Source: Adineta ricciae
Taxonomy: Eukaryota; Rotifera; Eurotatoria; Adinetida; Adinetidae
Length of the DNA: 64,000 nucleotides
Reading direction: 5' to 3'
Assembly (NCBI GenBank): GCA_905250025.1
Contig: CAJNOJ010000013.1
Coordinates: 682,001-746,000, forward strand
Every line of letters starts with the position of its first letter. Position 1 is the first letter of the stretch. The translations under genes were made by a program, and so were the position numbers. Positions 52,801 to 63,467 of the stretch are shown here, piece after piece. The notes below the pieces were generated by a model, which saw only the letters and a program-made list of their open reading frames with translations, ran no database searches and was not told the origin of the DNA.

Positions 52801-55247
52801 TAAAACGAATGAAGATTGCTTTGGACATTGCTTTCGAATCGTTTGGACTTACTTTAACACGATCTAAATCGACCGGGTCCATGACGGTAGCATCAAAATA
52901 CATCACACGTGTAAAATGTCGTTTTAAAAGAGCTTGAAATTCGAAATCAACTGAATGTTTTCTAGATAAAATCGAAGATGAGATCTATTAAACAAACTCT
53001 TTCACATCTCTGCATACTTATCAACTATAAGAACATCAGCATCATAGAAACTATCTGAACTGACTCGATCTTCGTGTAGAAAATCTTTAAGAAAATTCTC
53101 CATTGATGTAAATGTAATATGACCACAGACAAGGACAAATCTAAACATGAGATCGTCCGTTGTTGATATTATACCGAGAATGAACACGAAATGCGAATTC
53201 AAAATAGCCTTCCTACTTTTTGCCATTTTCTAATCGGTATTGTCCTGCATATTTCTTTTTATTTGATAACATTTCGGCTAGTTCGGGAATCGCTCGAGCG
53301 AAAAGTGCGAGACCACCTGTTATGAAGAAGATTATAAAACATTGTCCAACTGTCTATAGAAAATAAACACATGATTATAGGTGATTTGTTGAAGGTATAT
53401 CTAAAAAGGAAATGACAAAGACGTATACGATCACAGTCACACACACTCAAGCGGTCATATTGTACTAACTACTACGAACTGTTCTCAGATGGTAGTCGCC
53501 GTAGCCAACTGTGCTAAAACGAGAAGAAGAAGAAAAAACCAACGATGTAGTTTACATATTGAACAAAAAATTTCTAAACTTTTCGTTGTCTTCTGCATTA
53601 TCAATAGAATAATGTCGTGCTCTAATATAAACAATGAGTACGGAAGTAATTTTCCTAATCTGTACATATGGTGCAATGTTTTTCTTTGCATTCTACATCA
53701 TGTGTTCTCTGCATAACAAGCAGTTAATAGATAGGTTGTATAATAGGATTAATGGAGACGGAGATTTTTCAATGAGAAAATCAATCGAATAATCAACTGA
53801 AAGTAAAGAGGCTCTTATCGAGAGAAAGGCATTTTGTATGGGAGCACAAGTACAGAGACACATCGTTTTCTGGTATCTGTGTCTTAATGAATGATTTGTT
53901 CTTTGCGGGAAAAGAAAAGAACCATTCTAATCTACTTATTATTGAAGCAGAAAATTTTGAATCTCTTAAGCAAAAAGAAATCAGATACATAGAAAAAGCA
54001 CCGAAGTGGAAAATCATCGATTCTTCTTTCTGTATCTATTCATCTTTCACAATATTTAATCAAGTCATTCTTAGTCGAATTACCTCATTGTGACGATAAG
54101 AAAATACACACATTGAAAATAAGTGATTGGTTGTGAATTTGAGTAATTTTGAAAGAAATCGCCCGAATTCTCGACCTATACATACATATGTACAAAATGC
54201 ATTCACAGAAAATCTTCTTTGCTTCGATTATTAAAACAACAACAATGATATTATTACCAGATGGACAAATCCGGCTGCTGATAACCAAACCGTAAACAGA
54301 AGACATAACATACGTGTCAAACGAATTGAATTACTACTGCGAAGTATATGTAAAAATTGAAGAATATCTGGAATATTCAGAATTCGTGCGATACGAAAAA
54401 ATCGCATTCCTAAAGAAGAGAAAGACAGTCGACATTTCCGATAGCATATCGAATGTTTCCTACCAATCCAATTACGTCCCAAAACAATCGCAGTAAACGA
54501 TGGTGGAATGGTGAAAAAGTCGACCCATGAATGAATATCCAAACACCAAAAGCGAAGTTTATCTTGTGCAGCAACAAACTAATCATGATTCATCGAAATC
54601 TCTCTCAACATTGATTTATCACTCAATTCGAATCTTACTCGAAGGAAAAAATAGAAAAGAAAGAACACATTGAAAGCCAAATCAATCTGTTGGGTTGGAC
54701 TTTGCGACCAGAGTTGACAAGATTCGATCGGTCTTTGAGACGGATACGAATTAAATAAAATAAGCATCCTCAAAGATTACTCATTTACTTACTGCGTACT
54801 AACATCATAAAAATAAATCACCAGCGACGCTAGACTTAGCACAACAACAGCAATTACCTATAAAACATTAACATGATAAATGAATTATACACTTTAGTTT
54901 TTTTGTGCTCGAGGTTATACGAGAATTTTTCCTGGTGTTTGTTGTCCTGATATTAATTTAGCTGCATATTCTTTGATGATTGTTGCCCAATTACGTTCGT
55001 GCATGGGATCGAATCCATAAGGTGAATCTTGTTTATCGGCATTGGCAACTAATCGTTTGGATCGCTGACGAATACTTGGCCCACGTTTGTAAAGTAAAGC
55101 CCCGCCACGCCAAAGAAGAATAGCAATAACACCGATAAAAAAGGTTGCTAAACTTGAGAAAAGGAAAGCAAACCAGTAGCGTTCACCTGAACACGAGCCA
55201 GCTAAACTTGTACTACTCGTCGATGTGTTGCTGTTATTCGTTTCCAT
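49866..55247 (-). CDS. KCNMA1: Slo1/BK-type large-conductance calcium-activated potassium channel
   Basis: Opens to voltage and cytosolic calcium, passing potassium at the plasma membrane. The N-terminus [12 protein letters not shown] leads to S0 ([22 protein letters not shown]). S1 is read at [16 protein letters not shown] and S2 at [17 protein letters not shown]3-S4 is at [23 protein letters not shown] and [19 protein letters not shown], with the S4 arginines kept. S5 is at [17 protein letters not shown]. The pore helix exon (about 54087-54169) reads [12 protein letters not shown] and CVYFLIVTM. The filter [12 protein letters not shown] is a separate 34-nt exon (53480-53513). S6 is at [24 protein letters not shown]1 starts [10 protein letters not shown] and includes [16 protein letters not shown]2 includes [16 protein letters not shown] and [11 protein letters not shown]. 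The calcium bowl [11 protein letters not shown] is intact, followed by [23 protein letters not shown]. It ends [13 protein letters not shown]. More than 20 exons. No frame break was seen in the conserved segments. Confidence 0.93.
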
Positions 55248-56496
55248 TGATAAAGATTAATAACTCATTTACTAAGTAAGCAAAATAAGAAATAAAAAAT
55301 GACGTGTTTTGTATCGACATAATGTATACAAGACAAAAAATGCTTTGTTGAGAAAGAAAAACGCACACGAGAAGAGGTTGCCTTCTATCATTCCTACTAC
55401 AAATACCGAGAGATGAAAGGGAAAGTCAATTATTGCTGTTCGAATTTCGCTTGTCACCACAGTTTTGCAAGAGGAAATATGGAAAGCTATTATTTATACA
55501 AGAATTACACAGATCTCTCTATTATTTGCCGACATATTTCTTTTCAATCAACAAATAAAAAAATTACAAATATGACAAACCTATGAACATTGATTGAATA
55601 TTAGACGAGTCTTTAGAACAACTTCGATGTTACTGTCAGCTGTCTGTAATATAGAGCCATCGCGAAAAGAACCATACTTAGAGTAAATGAGAGACATGCA
55701 AAGCGATAGACAACGAAGATGAAGATGAAGAAGGAGAAAAGAGACCTCCCCCTCTTCGGTTGTATTAAGACATGGCTATCTTTTTTTCTTCTTTCTCTCG
55801 TTTGCTAGAATCATAAAGCAATCTACAAGCACTAACGATGCTTAAGACTAACCTCTTTTCTCCACCCGCGCCTGATTAACATATTTATACGATGAGAGAA
55901 CTATAGCAGTAACATCCGAAACAGCAACAACAACAGCGACATTAACTCGACACCGGTCCTTTCTCCTTCACTGCACAAAGTGGAGACAAACAGAAGGAAA
56001 AGCCGAACAAATAACGAATTGCTTCGACTCTCATCAATGGAAAAGAATAGAAATATAGTAGTCAAAGCTAAAAGGAACAGGCAGACAACGAAGAAGAAGA
56101 TACTATGATATCATATCTTTTACTTAGGTCATATTCCTGTATCAAATGAATCAGAATTCTCCTCGTTGTCTTCTTCTTCTTCTTCTACTGCTTGCATGTA
56201 TAACAAGGCCGTATATGCAAGGAATGACCGTGGATAATAAATGGCACTTATCCATAATTCAATCATATATATTTTCATACAAAATAAAGAAAGAGTCTTA
56301 ACAATTTCCCTTCAATCAATAAGCGTGTATCCATATTGAATATTCCCTAATTACAGATAATCTTTGGAATCTTTCTTTTATTAAGTTTTTTATTCTTCAC
56401 TTAGGAAAAAAAGACGACATAATCATCAAGACATATGTATATATTCTGTTTCTTCTTTTTAAGTTTTATTGGATTACTTCATTTTGCGTACTTCAT
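55248..56496. other. Intergenic upstream of the BK channel
   Basis: Presumably the BK 5' region, plus the 3' flank of the second EGF-like gene. It contains A/G-rich and TTC-rich tracts but no recognised gene, repeat family or RNA. Confidence 0.5.
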
Positions 56497-58541
56497 TTAC
56501 GGTGGACAAGAAACGTCAGTGTCGCAACGCATCTTCATGAAGTTATATCGAAGACCTCGCGGGCATGAAAGAGAAGAGAGTGTATAACCATTACATTGAA
56601 AATATCTTCCAAATTTACAATTGATTGGATCAGCGTAGACGCCGGTCATTGGACACGAAAAATATGCTAAAAAGAATTTCTCTTCTTTCATCGATCATTC
56701 TACAATGTCCAGTTTACTTACAAGATTGACAACATTGACCTGTTATTCCCGGTGGACATCGACAGAAAGCGTAGATCAAAGAACCAGTGACTCTTTCTTC
56801 GCAGGCACCACCGTTTTGGCAAAGACCTGCCACGCAACGACCGAGTGTACCTATAGAGAAGTAAAGCACTTGTTTATATTTCACGATGCTTTACAAACAT
56901 TCTCGTGTCGAGACAAAGCAGACCGAAAACAAGGCACTAGTGTTCCTCGACTCGAATGGACTGATAATAAGAAGCGAGCAAGACAATTGATACTAGAGAG
57001 GAAATATGATTACATAGCACATCTCTTTGCATCCTGTTCTCGGATTGAATGTCACCGAAATTTTAATATCACGAAATACCATCGTGAATCAACAAGGAAG
57101 AAAACAAATCATATCGTGATTCGAAATCATTTCTTTGATTTCAAATGCGAAGATAATTTGTTTCCTAATGAAATAAGCCGACCCTAAACAATCATCGTTT
57201 TTATCTATATAGTTCGTGACACAAGTATGAAAACAGCTCTTATCAATCATTTCTTTGACTAGTTTTAAATTACAAACAGTAAATCAGCCTGCTGTATGAA
57301 TTCCAATGACATGATTGTTTTCTTATCCACTCAGACTTGCTTGAGATAGTGCATTGTTTATATTTCTCTCATACTATTTCACTCTTTAATTGTGCTAATG
57401 TACTCAAGAATCTATTTTATTCTGTCATCGGTTTCGATTGGTTATTTTCAGTTAGTATTGCTTTTGCAATACTATTTTCTGACTATCAGACTGCGAAGAA
57501 TTCGGAAGGAATGTCGAATGACAAACTAATTATTCTCTCTCAAAAGAAATATTCGATGTCACTTTCGAGATTTTCTTACCAACTAATTCGCAATTCGGAC
57601 CAGCAAAACCTAGAGAGGAAGTACACAATTGTAATATTGGCTTAGGACAAAGTTTCATTACCAGCGGGACATGTGCAATGCATGAGAACTCCATTTTCAG
57701 TCGGAGGATTAGGATTACATACACCACCATTAGCACAAACTACATTTTGACAACCTGTTTGGCCTAAAGATAAGAAAACAAAGTGTATTCATTATCGAAC
57801 TCAAACAAAACATCCTTTTCACGCTTACCACTTGGTATTTCACAGTAAAGACCAGTATAGCCATTGATACACGTGCATGTCCCGGTTATGCTATTGTACA
57901 CACCTAATTAGATAAATAAAAATCTGATATTACTTTCTCATATTTTGCTCTTTTCCTTACCACCATTGAGACAAATGCCAGTTGGAGGAATCGCTGTTGT
58001 TGTTGTCGTCGTCGTTATTGGATTAGCTCCTGTTTGTATGTATGTCGATATTAGTTTTTATAATTTCATTTCTAATCTAAGATTAGTCTTACCGGGACAT
58101 GGTCCTGGATTTAGATAATTATTTGTCCCATTTGTACATCCGCATGCATAGAACAGACCTTCGAAAAACGATCTTTCTATACAGACTCCGTTCGGTCCAC
58201 AATTGATCGTATCACAGATACCTAAGATAAATGATTAACTTAGGAAATCGTATCTCTATTGATAGAAAAGGCAATATCTCACGACAACGTCGATTTATTT
58301 CGGCATGACCATCGGGACATGTACAAATGACATTATTAACATTATCCGTGGCTGGAAGACATTGATAATTAGGTGGCACAAAATCGCCCCCTAATTCGCA
58401 CGGATTAGTATTGCATTGAACTATAGAAACGAGCAAATAAATGTGTGAAAATGAAACGAAAGATTATTCAGGAGTGAAACCTGCTAAAGAGAGTGTGAAG
58501 CACGCAAATGTGACTAACACCAACGAGAGTATACGCAACAT
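56497..58541 (-). CDS. Secreted EGF-like multidomain protein with intact chitin-binding (CBM14) C-terminus
   Basis: A predicted extracellular protein and paralogue of the gene at 21566-22869, in opposite orientation. The signal peptide is MLRILSLVLVTFACFTLSLA. The modules, one per short exon, are VQCNTNPCELGG with CTCPDGHAEINRRC; ICDTINCGPNGVCI; a Thr-run linker (NPITTTTTTTAIPPTG); CLNGGVYNS with CTCINGYTGLYCE; CQNVVCANGGVC with CTCPAGFAGPNCE; and CVAGLCQNGGACEE with CRCPPGITGQCC. The last exon encodes a peritrophin-A (CBM14) module with all six cysteines: YFSCPMTG, NCKFGRYFQC, SLSCPRGLRYN, MRCDTDVSC, PP and stop. The Thr-rich linker is likely O-glycosylated. The large intron at about 56858-57573 contains a long plus-strand open frame that is not supported as a gene. 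Function is unknown; chitin or glycan binding is inferred from the C-terminal module. Confidence 0.82.
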
Positions 58542-59041
58542 TTTCTTCAAAGTTAGGTTTTGTAATAAAAAAACATGCTTTTATATCATCAGATTTTTGA
58601 AAAAAAAATATCTAATTTCGTTTTGGTATTTTCGCCTTGAAAAATAACATTCATACATATTGCATCCATTGATGATCATATATCCTGATCAACAAAAAAA
58701 CATCTTGACTACCTTGAGTCATGCAGATCATATTTCGTTTCGGATTTAAATAAATCAATCGACAAAGGACGAAAAATAAGATTCGCTACTACAACTATCG
58801 AGGAAAATTAACCGATGATACATATCGAGAGGGTCTACCGTCGTAAATCGAAAAGATATACAACTGATGATGGAAAGAGACAGATGCAGTATCCCATTGT
58901 CTGTCTGTCTGTCTGTCAGTCAGTCAGTCATCGAAGTTACATAATACATCTGTGGTCTTGTTTCGATCAAATTATTCAATCGAATGACATTATTTTTATT
59001 GAATAATAGATCGGTTATTCTGGAAAAGTGCAACAGATATA
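58542..59041. other. Intergenic
   Basis: Between the signal peptide exon of the second EGF-like gene and the coiled-coil gene. It contains the tetranucleotide repeat described separately. No gene was recognised. Confidence 0.5.
58899..58930. repeat. Compound tetranucleotide microsatellite (GTCT/CAGT)
   Basis: Four to five GTCT units run directly into three to four CAGT units. Confidence 0.85.
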
Positions 59042-59910
59042 TTATTCCAACAGTTGCCGTTGTTTTTCATTAGCTGCCAGTCGGTCGAACTTCTTTTGCA
59101 AGTCTTTCTAAATGAATCATGATCAGAAATTTGTTATTGTTACTAGTAAATATCCGGGTGTATACTTGACGTTTTTCTTTGATGGACTTGCATAGATTTT
59201 TCATATAGAGATGATCGTTGAGTATGACGACATCACTACCGGTTAATTCTCGGATGCGGCGAGCGACATTTTTTTGTAGTTGGTTGTCTCTGAAACGTGA
59301 AATGTTCAAAAATATATCAGAATCGATAGAATTTACTGTGGTAAGCGGTAGGGAATAGCATTAACTCGGCGAATTTCATCGAGAACATTGGTTTGACTCA
59401 ATTTTTTCAAAATTTCCTCGATAATTTCTAAACGACGTTGATTCGTTAAAACACTTGGAATCACCGTTGGCATATCCAAAGCTGGTTTTGCTTTAGAACT
59501 TGTTGGAGCAATATCGAGATCATCGCATCGTTCGCGAATGATTTGAATTCTAATCAAGAAAACAGAAAACATGCCACTGACACGATTGAATATCATTCGT
59601 ACTTAAATGGTATTTTATCAAATTCTTCATCCGTCAATTCAGTGGAATCTTTTTCATCAACTGTTTGATTGTGTAGCTGTCGTAAGTGTAAAAGATTGAC
59701 ATTAGGTAATTCAATGGATGGTTCACAAATAGATAGGAATCGACTGGCTCGTGTGGGCGGCTTGAAAGTTGAGGGAGACTTCGGCTCTTTGTCCTCTGGT
59801 TCATCTTCAACAAATCGAAGTTGCTGACGTTGACGGCGAGAATTTTTGCGATCCTTCGATGCGTTTTCATCGTTGATTTCATTCGTATTGTCTGTTTCGT
59901 CTGTCGACAT
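59042..59910 (-). CDS. Unrecognised charged coiled-coil protein
   Basis: I do not recognise this protein. Four exons are read: about 59605-59910, 59340-59549, 59169-59290 and 59042-59109. The N-terminus MSTDETDNTNEIN is acidic, followed by a basic RRQRQQLRF segment and a Pro/Ser/Lys-rich linker (KEPKSPSTFKPP). A middle region contains LDMPTVIPSVLTNQRRL and EIIEEILKKLSQTNVLDEI. It then has ARRIRELTGSDVVILNDHLYM and KEKRQ, joined in phase to KDLQKKFDRLAANEKQRQLLE and stop, which is probably coiled coil. Reading the last exon in the other frame (LERLAKEVRPTGS) would need no splice, but the acceptor (catttag) and the heptad-like pattern favour the model given. No signal peptide or membrane segment. 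It may be a cytoskeletal or ciliary adaptor, but that is a guess. Confidence 0.6.
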
Positions 59911-60864
59911 GTTTCACAACGGGAAAATGAGCAGTTCTATGTTCGTTGGTGAATTTCAATGGGTAATCAAATTCAGCAATAGATACGATCAAATTTCATA
60001 ACAATAAAAATCACAACTGTTCGTACAAGTCTTGTTTTTCGAAAAACAAATTACTATCGTGGGTCATATTTGATCACGTCTGTTGATTCTTATATAAATA
60101 TAGTTAATAAACACTTCATTTAGTAACGAATCAGGATCTCTTGTATCCATTGAATGGACAGAAACAATTGTCTACGAAGTCAATATGAAAATAACCTTTT
60201 TATCGTATCAGCTACGATATCAGGCTTAGAGAAAGAAAGGATAAAGAATGTGATGAATAGTTTATGATATAAGAAAATTCTTTCATGGTGAAACGAACAA
60301 AAATACATTTGTTTGCATCTGATCAGTCACTGTCAAAGTAAGAAAACTAATTATGTACTCTTACATTGCTATCAAGTAGTAAAAATAGCTGAGTTTCCAT
60401 AGATCGAGTTGTTCAGCATTAACAACTAACTATGTGATGTAATGCAGAGCTATTTCAGCTATGTTTCTATCTTTGCTTTTTCTCATTTTCGCACGTTTGC
60501 GCCATCGGCAAATATCGATTAACAATTATTAAAAATGTATGCGTATATCTACTTCAGTGACAGATAAGTTTCGCCGACACTTGTTCTGGTAAAACAATGT
60601 AATTATGTTTTGAGCATGTAGACCATCACTTGATCTGATAATCATGTCACTGAAAATTCGCTTCTGTTTATTGTCTTCTCGCTTTGTTTATATAAGTATG
60701 CATGTGTGTAGATCACCTAGCGTTATTTCGTTTAGTAGGAAGTCGATGTCTGTTCTTTTTTCCAATGTAAAATACAGATAATTCTTTCAAACGGAGAGAT
60801 CTTATGTGCTTTAATCTTCTTTCGATTTCTTTTCTAGTAAATTGAACATTTGATATTGATTGAC
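59911..60864. other. Intergenic, possible divergent promoter region
   Basis: Lies between the starts of the coiled-coil gene (minus) and the neuropeptide-like gene (plus). A TATATAAG element at about 60689-60696, some 170 bases ahead of the neuropeptide start, could be a TATA box. Nothing else was recognised. Confidence 0.4.
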
Positions 60865-61254
60865 ATGCATTTTGGTCTTATAGTTTTTCTCTTGGGCTTC
60901 GTTGTACTACAGGTAATCGTGAAAAAGCTCTTCATACCAATTCATCATTTTCAATTTTGATATTTCTAGCAATTCATTCATGTAGAATCACTCGTATCGC
61001 CTATAAACAGTCCTGATAACGACGCTGGTCGACCATATTTTGCTCGACGTTTACGAGCTCCACTCATGGGCCGCGCACCAACGCTATTAACAATCGATGA
61101 AATAAGCAATCAGAAATATACAGAGTCCGCTAGTAGTAGCAGCAGTGCAAGTAATGACGAACAGCCGGTTCAACTCGAAAAACGGCGGCCAGGTGCACCA
61201 TTATTCGGTCGTCGATGGATCAATACGAAACGACGAGGACCACTTTTCGGTTAA
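60865..61254 (+). CDS. Candidate neuropeptide precursor with three -PL(M/F)G amidation motifs
   Basis: Two exons (60865-60912 and 60970-61254, a 57-nt intron) give a 110-residue prepropeptide. Residues 1-16 are hydrophobic (MHFGLIVFLLGFVVLQ) and form the core of a signal peptide. Residues 42-51 read RRLRAPLMGR, residues 87-98 KRRPGAPLFGRR and residues 103-110 KRRGPLFG, directly before the stop. Each has a dibasic site in front, and a Gly where C-terminal amidation would occur. Predicted products are LRAPLM-amide (cleaved after a single Arg), RPGAPLF-amide and RGPLF-amide. Residues 52-86 form an acidic, Ser-rich spacer and WINT separates the last two peptides. Two AATAAA elements lie downstream (near 61256 and 61303). 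I recognise no known family with a -PLFamide end. The architecture is standard for animal neuropeptides; peptide identity and receptor are inference. Confidence 0.75.
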
Positions 61255-61422
61255 CCAATAAACATACACATATTTAAGATGTCCGTAATTATACAAAAAA
61301 AAGAATAAAACATATATTTATTTCTTCCTTCAGACTCTTTGTTTTCGACATCATTCTAATACAATAAGATTTAATCGATATATATATATATATTCAAATG
61401 TATCTTAAAGAAATGGAATTGT
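61255..61422. other. Convergent 3' ends with AT microsatellite
   Basis: Short gap between the peptide gene (plus) and the transporter gene (minus). It holds AATAAA elements and a TA repeat at about 61378-61393. Confidence 0.7.
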
Positions 61423-62941
61423 TCAATCAGAAATTTCATCGTATCCTTGACTGTTGATAGCATTTACATTGTTTTCACCGATGATTTGATTTCGTTCTTT
61501 TTCCAGGCGTTTCCTTTCATCCTCGTCGCGTCGTCTATATGTAAATCGAGTGACTAGGATGATAACGATGCAAACAGTACAAACAACTAGAACGAGAAAA
61601 TTGACTAATTTTTCACGATTTGGTGCGACGAATAGAAATACGAGTGTAACAACATTGATCCACTGAACAAGTATCGATGCTGATAAGGATTCAGGAAGAG
61701 GATACATAATTTCTGCTAGAGCTTCGTAAATCAAGGGCGAAGCAGCACCCGAAAAGAGGCCAGCTAGGCCAGTTGACAATCCAATTGTGACTACAGTCGA
61801 TGAAAGGATGTGTTTATCGTAGAATAAGCTGCGAACACAGAGTTCAAACCAGACAATGGCTAGTAGACAACCGATGAGGGAAATAAGAATAAGAATTTTT
61901 AAAGAATGTTGAAAGCGGCGTGTGTCAGCAAGATGACCTAGACCAAGACCACCGATAATTGCCGCTATAGTTGAGCCAAAACCAAACCAACCTAGAGATA
62001 TTAACAAAACAATAGTCTCGATCAATAAAAAAAAAGAACGAATTTTTACCGGCTTGTCCTTCAGTGTAATGTTCCGGCTCCAGAAGGACATCGTACAAAC
62101 CAGTCCACGCACCAAAGGTTCCATACAGAAGTCCGCCAGCTGTCGAAAGAAGCACAAATGAAGGCGTCGTTAAACATTTCCAAATGTCTCTCAAAAACGT
62201 TCGCCAATTATGACTTGTTTCTCCACTAGTTGGATTCTGTACGAGTAACTCCGCTGCAGCAGAAGGTGCCGTCGGTGGTTGAGCAGGAAAATAGACCAGC
62301 GAAAAAACACACGCAGCAAATGCTAAACCAAAATGAATATAGAGGAGACGAGGAACATATTCAGGCTCTGAAACGATCAATGGGCTAATAGCAAAACCCA
62401 CTCCCGATCCAAGATAATTCGCAAAGATAGCGACAGTAGTTGCACGTGTTCGCTCATGCGGAGCAAACCAGAGACATGATAGCTGCGAAACTGGTGCCAT
62501 GACGAGAGGGCCACAAGCAGCATTCAATATTTGACCAACATGAATGAACGGTAATGCGAAAGAGCTGAAGTTTGGATGTGACGAGGAGAAAATAATCGAT
62601 GGTAGTATTCGAGATAATGCTCCGAAGAAGTCAGCAATGGCTAGTAGAAGCACACAGTAGCGTAAACCATTTGCCTGATTTAGCAGAATAGAAGTCAACG
62701 GTAAACATGGTATGAAAATAATCGGTCCCCAATTAAGAAGAAGATCTACAGTTGCTTCGGTCACATTGTAATAAGTCTCCGTACTTCGAGCAATAGGAGA
62801 GAATGTCAACCACATTATACATTGATTGAAAGACAAAAAGGAAAACACAAACAGAATGTAGAATCGCTGTGGATAAACTCGATACGCTGCGGTTGACTTG
62901 ACAGCAAGAAGCGATGTCGTTTCATTCGATTCGGGCGCCAT
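61423..62941 (-). CDS. SLC49A4: Major facilitator transporter, SLC49A4 (DIRC2)-like
   Basis: A twelve-helix major facilitator protein of the SLC49 family (FLVCR/DIRC2). The mammalian SLC49A4 sits in lysosomes. Two exons with one intron of about 58 nt (about 61994-62051) are read. The N-terminus MAPESNETTSLLAV contains a dileucine sorting motif of the (D/E)xxxL(L/I) type at residues 7-12, as expected for lysosomal delivery. Helix 1 region: YILFVFSFLSFNQCIMWLTFSPIA, then LLNWGPIIFIPCLPL; later GQILNAACGPLVMAP with LSCLWFAPHERTRATTVA, an MFS-type loop. The second half contains GGLGLGHLADTRR, the A-like motif after helix 8, and GLFSGAASPLIYEALAE. The acidic tail ends QGYDEISD. DIRC2-like is preferred over FLVCR because of the WxxxxPI and WGPI patterns. 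The substrate (pyridoxine in mammals) is inferred. Confidence 0.82.
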
Positions 62942-63467
62942 TGCGTATAGTTTTCAAATGACCAACTGTCGACTTGACACACCTGTTGTTATATTTTGTC
63001 TACCCTTTTACAAGTAACCAAAAGACGACTTTTAGATAAACACGTGAGAAAAGTAATATTGATATACTTTTATCTTTTCATTTAAAAGTATAAATAAACA
63101 AAAGAAAATACACTGCAAGAATATAGATATCACTCTGTATCGAATGCAATCTACGTCGGAGGTTTGATACCAATCAAGGTCATGTGAAGATAGTTCTCAT
63201 ATTTATTTTAAAATTGTCGTCATAGTTAAATAAGATTTTGACGAGAAAAGCAAATTCATCTTTTTTTTTACAACAACTGTATAAAGAAATACGAAAGGAA
63301 AAACGAGTAATCGTTGAGATTCTATTCACAAAAACATATATTGAGATTTAATTACGAACGAAGAATATGAAGACTGATATACAACATATCGAAATACAAG
63401 GAATCGAACATACAAACACATACAGACTTTTAAAAACAAATATTGATACCAATGATGAACGAAAACA
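62942..63467. other. Intergenic
   Basis: Between the transporter start and the 3' end of the DPF-like gene. No gene, repeat or regulatory element beyond AT-rich sequence was recognised. Confidence 0.5.

Noticed and set aside
56705..57187. 160-codon plus-strand open frame
   Set aside because: It lies across an exon and a large intron of the minus-strand EGF-like gene. Its first part mirrors real cysteine-rich exons and the rest has no family resemblance or splice context.
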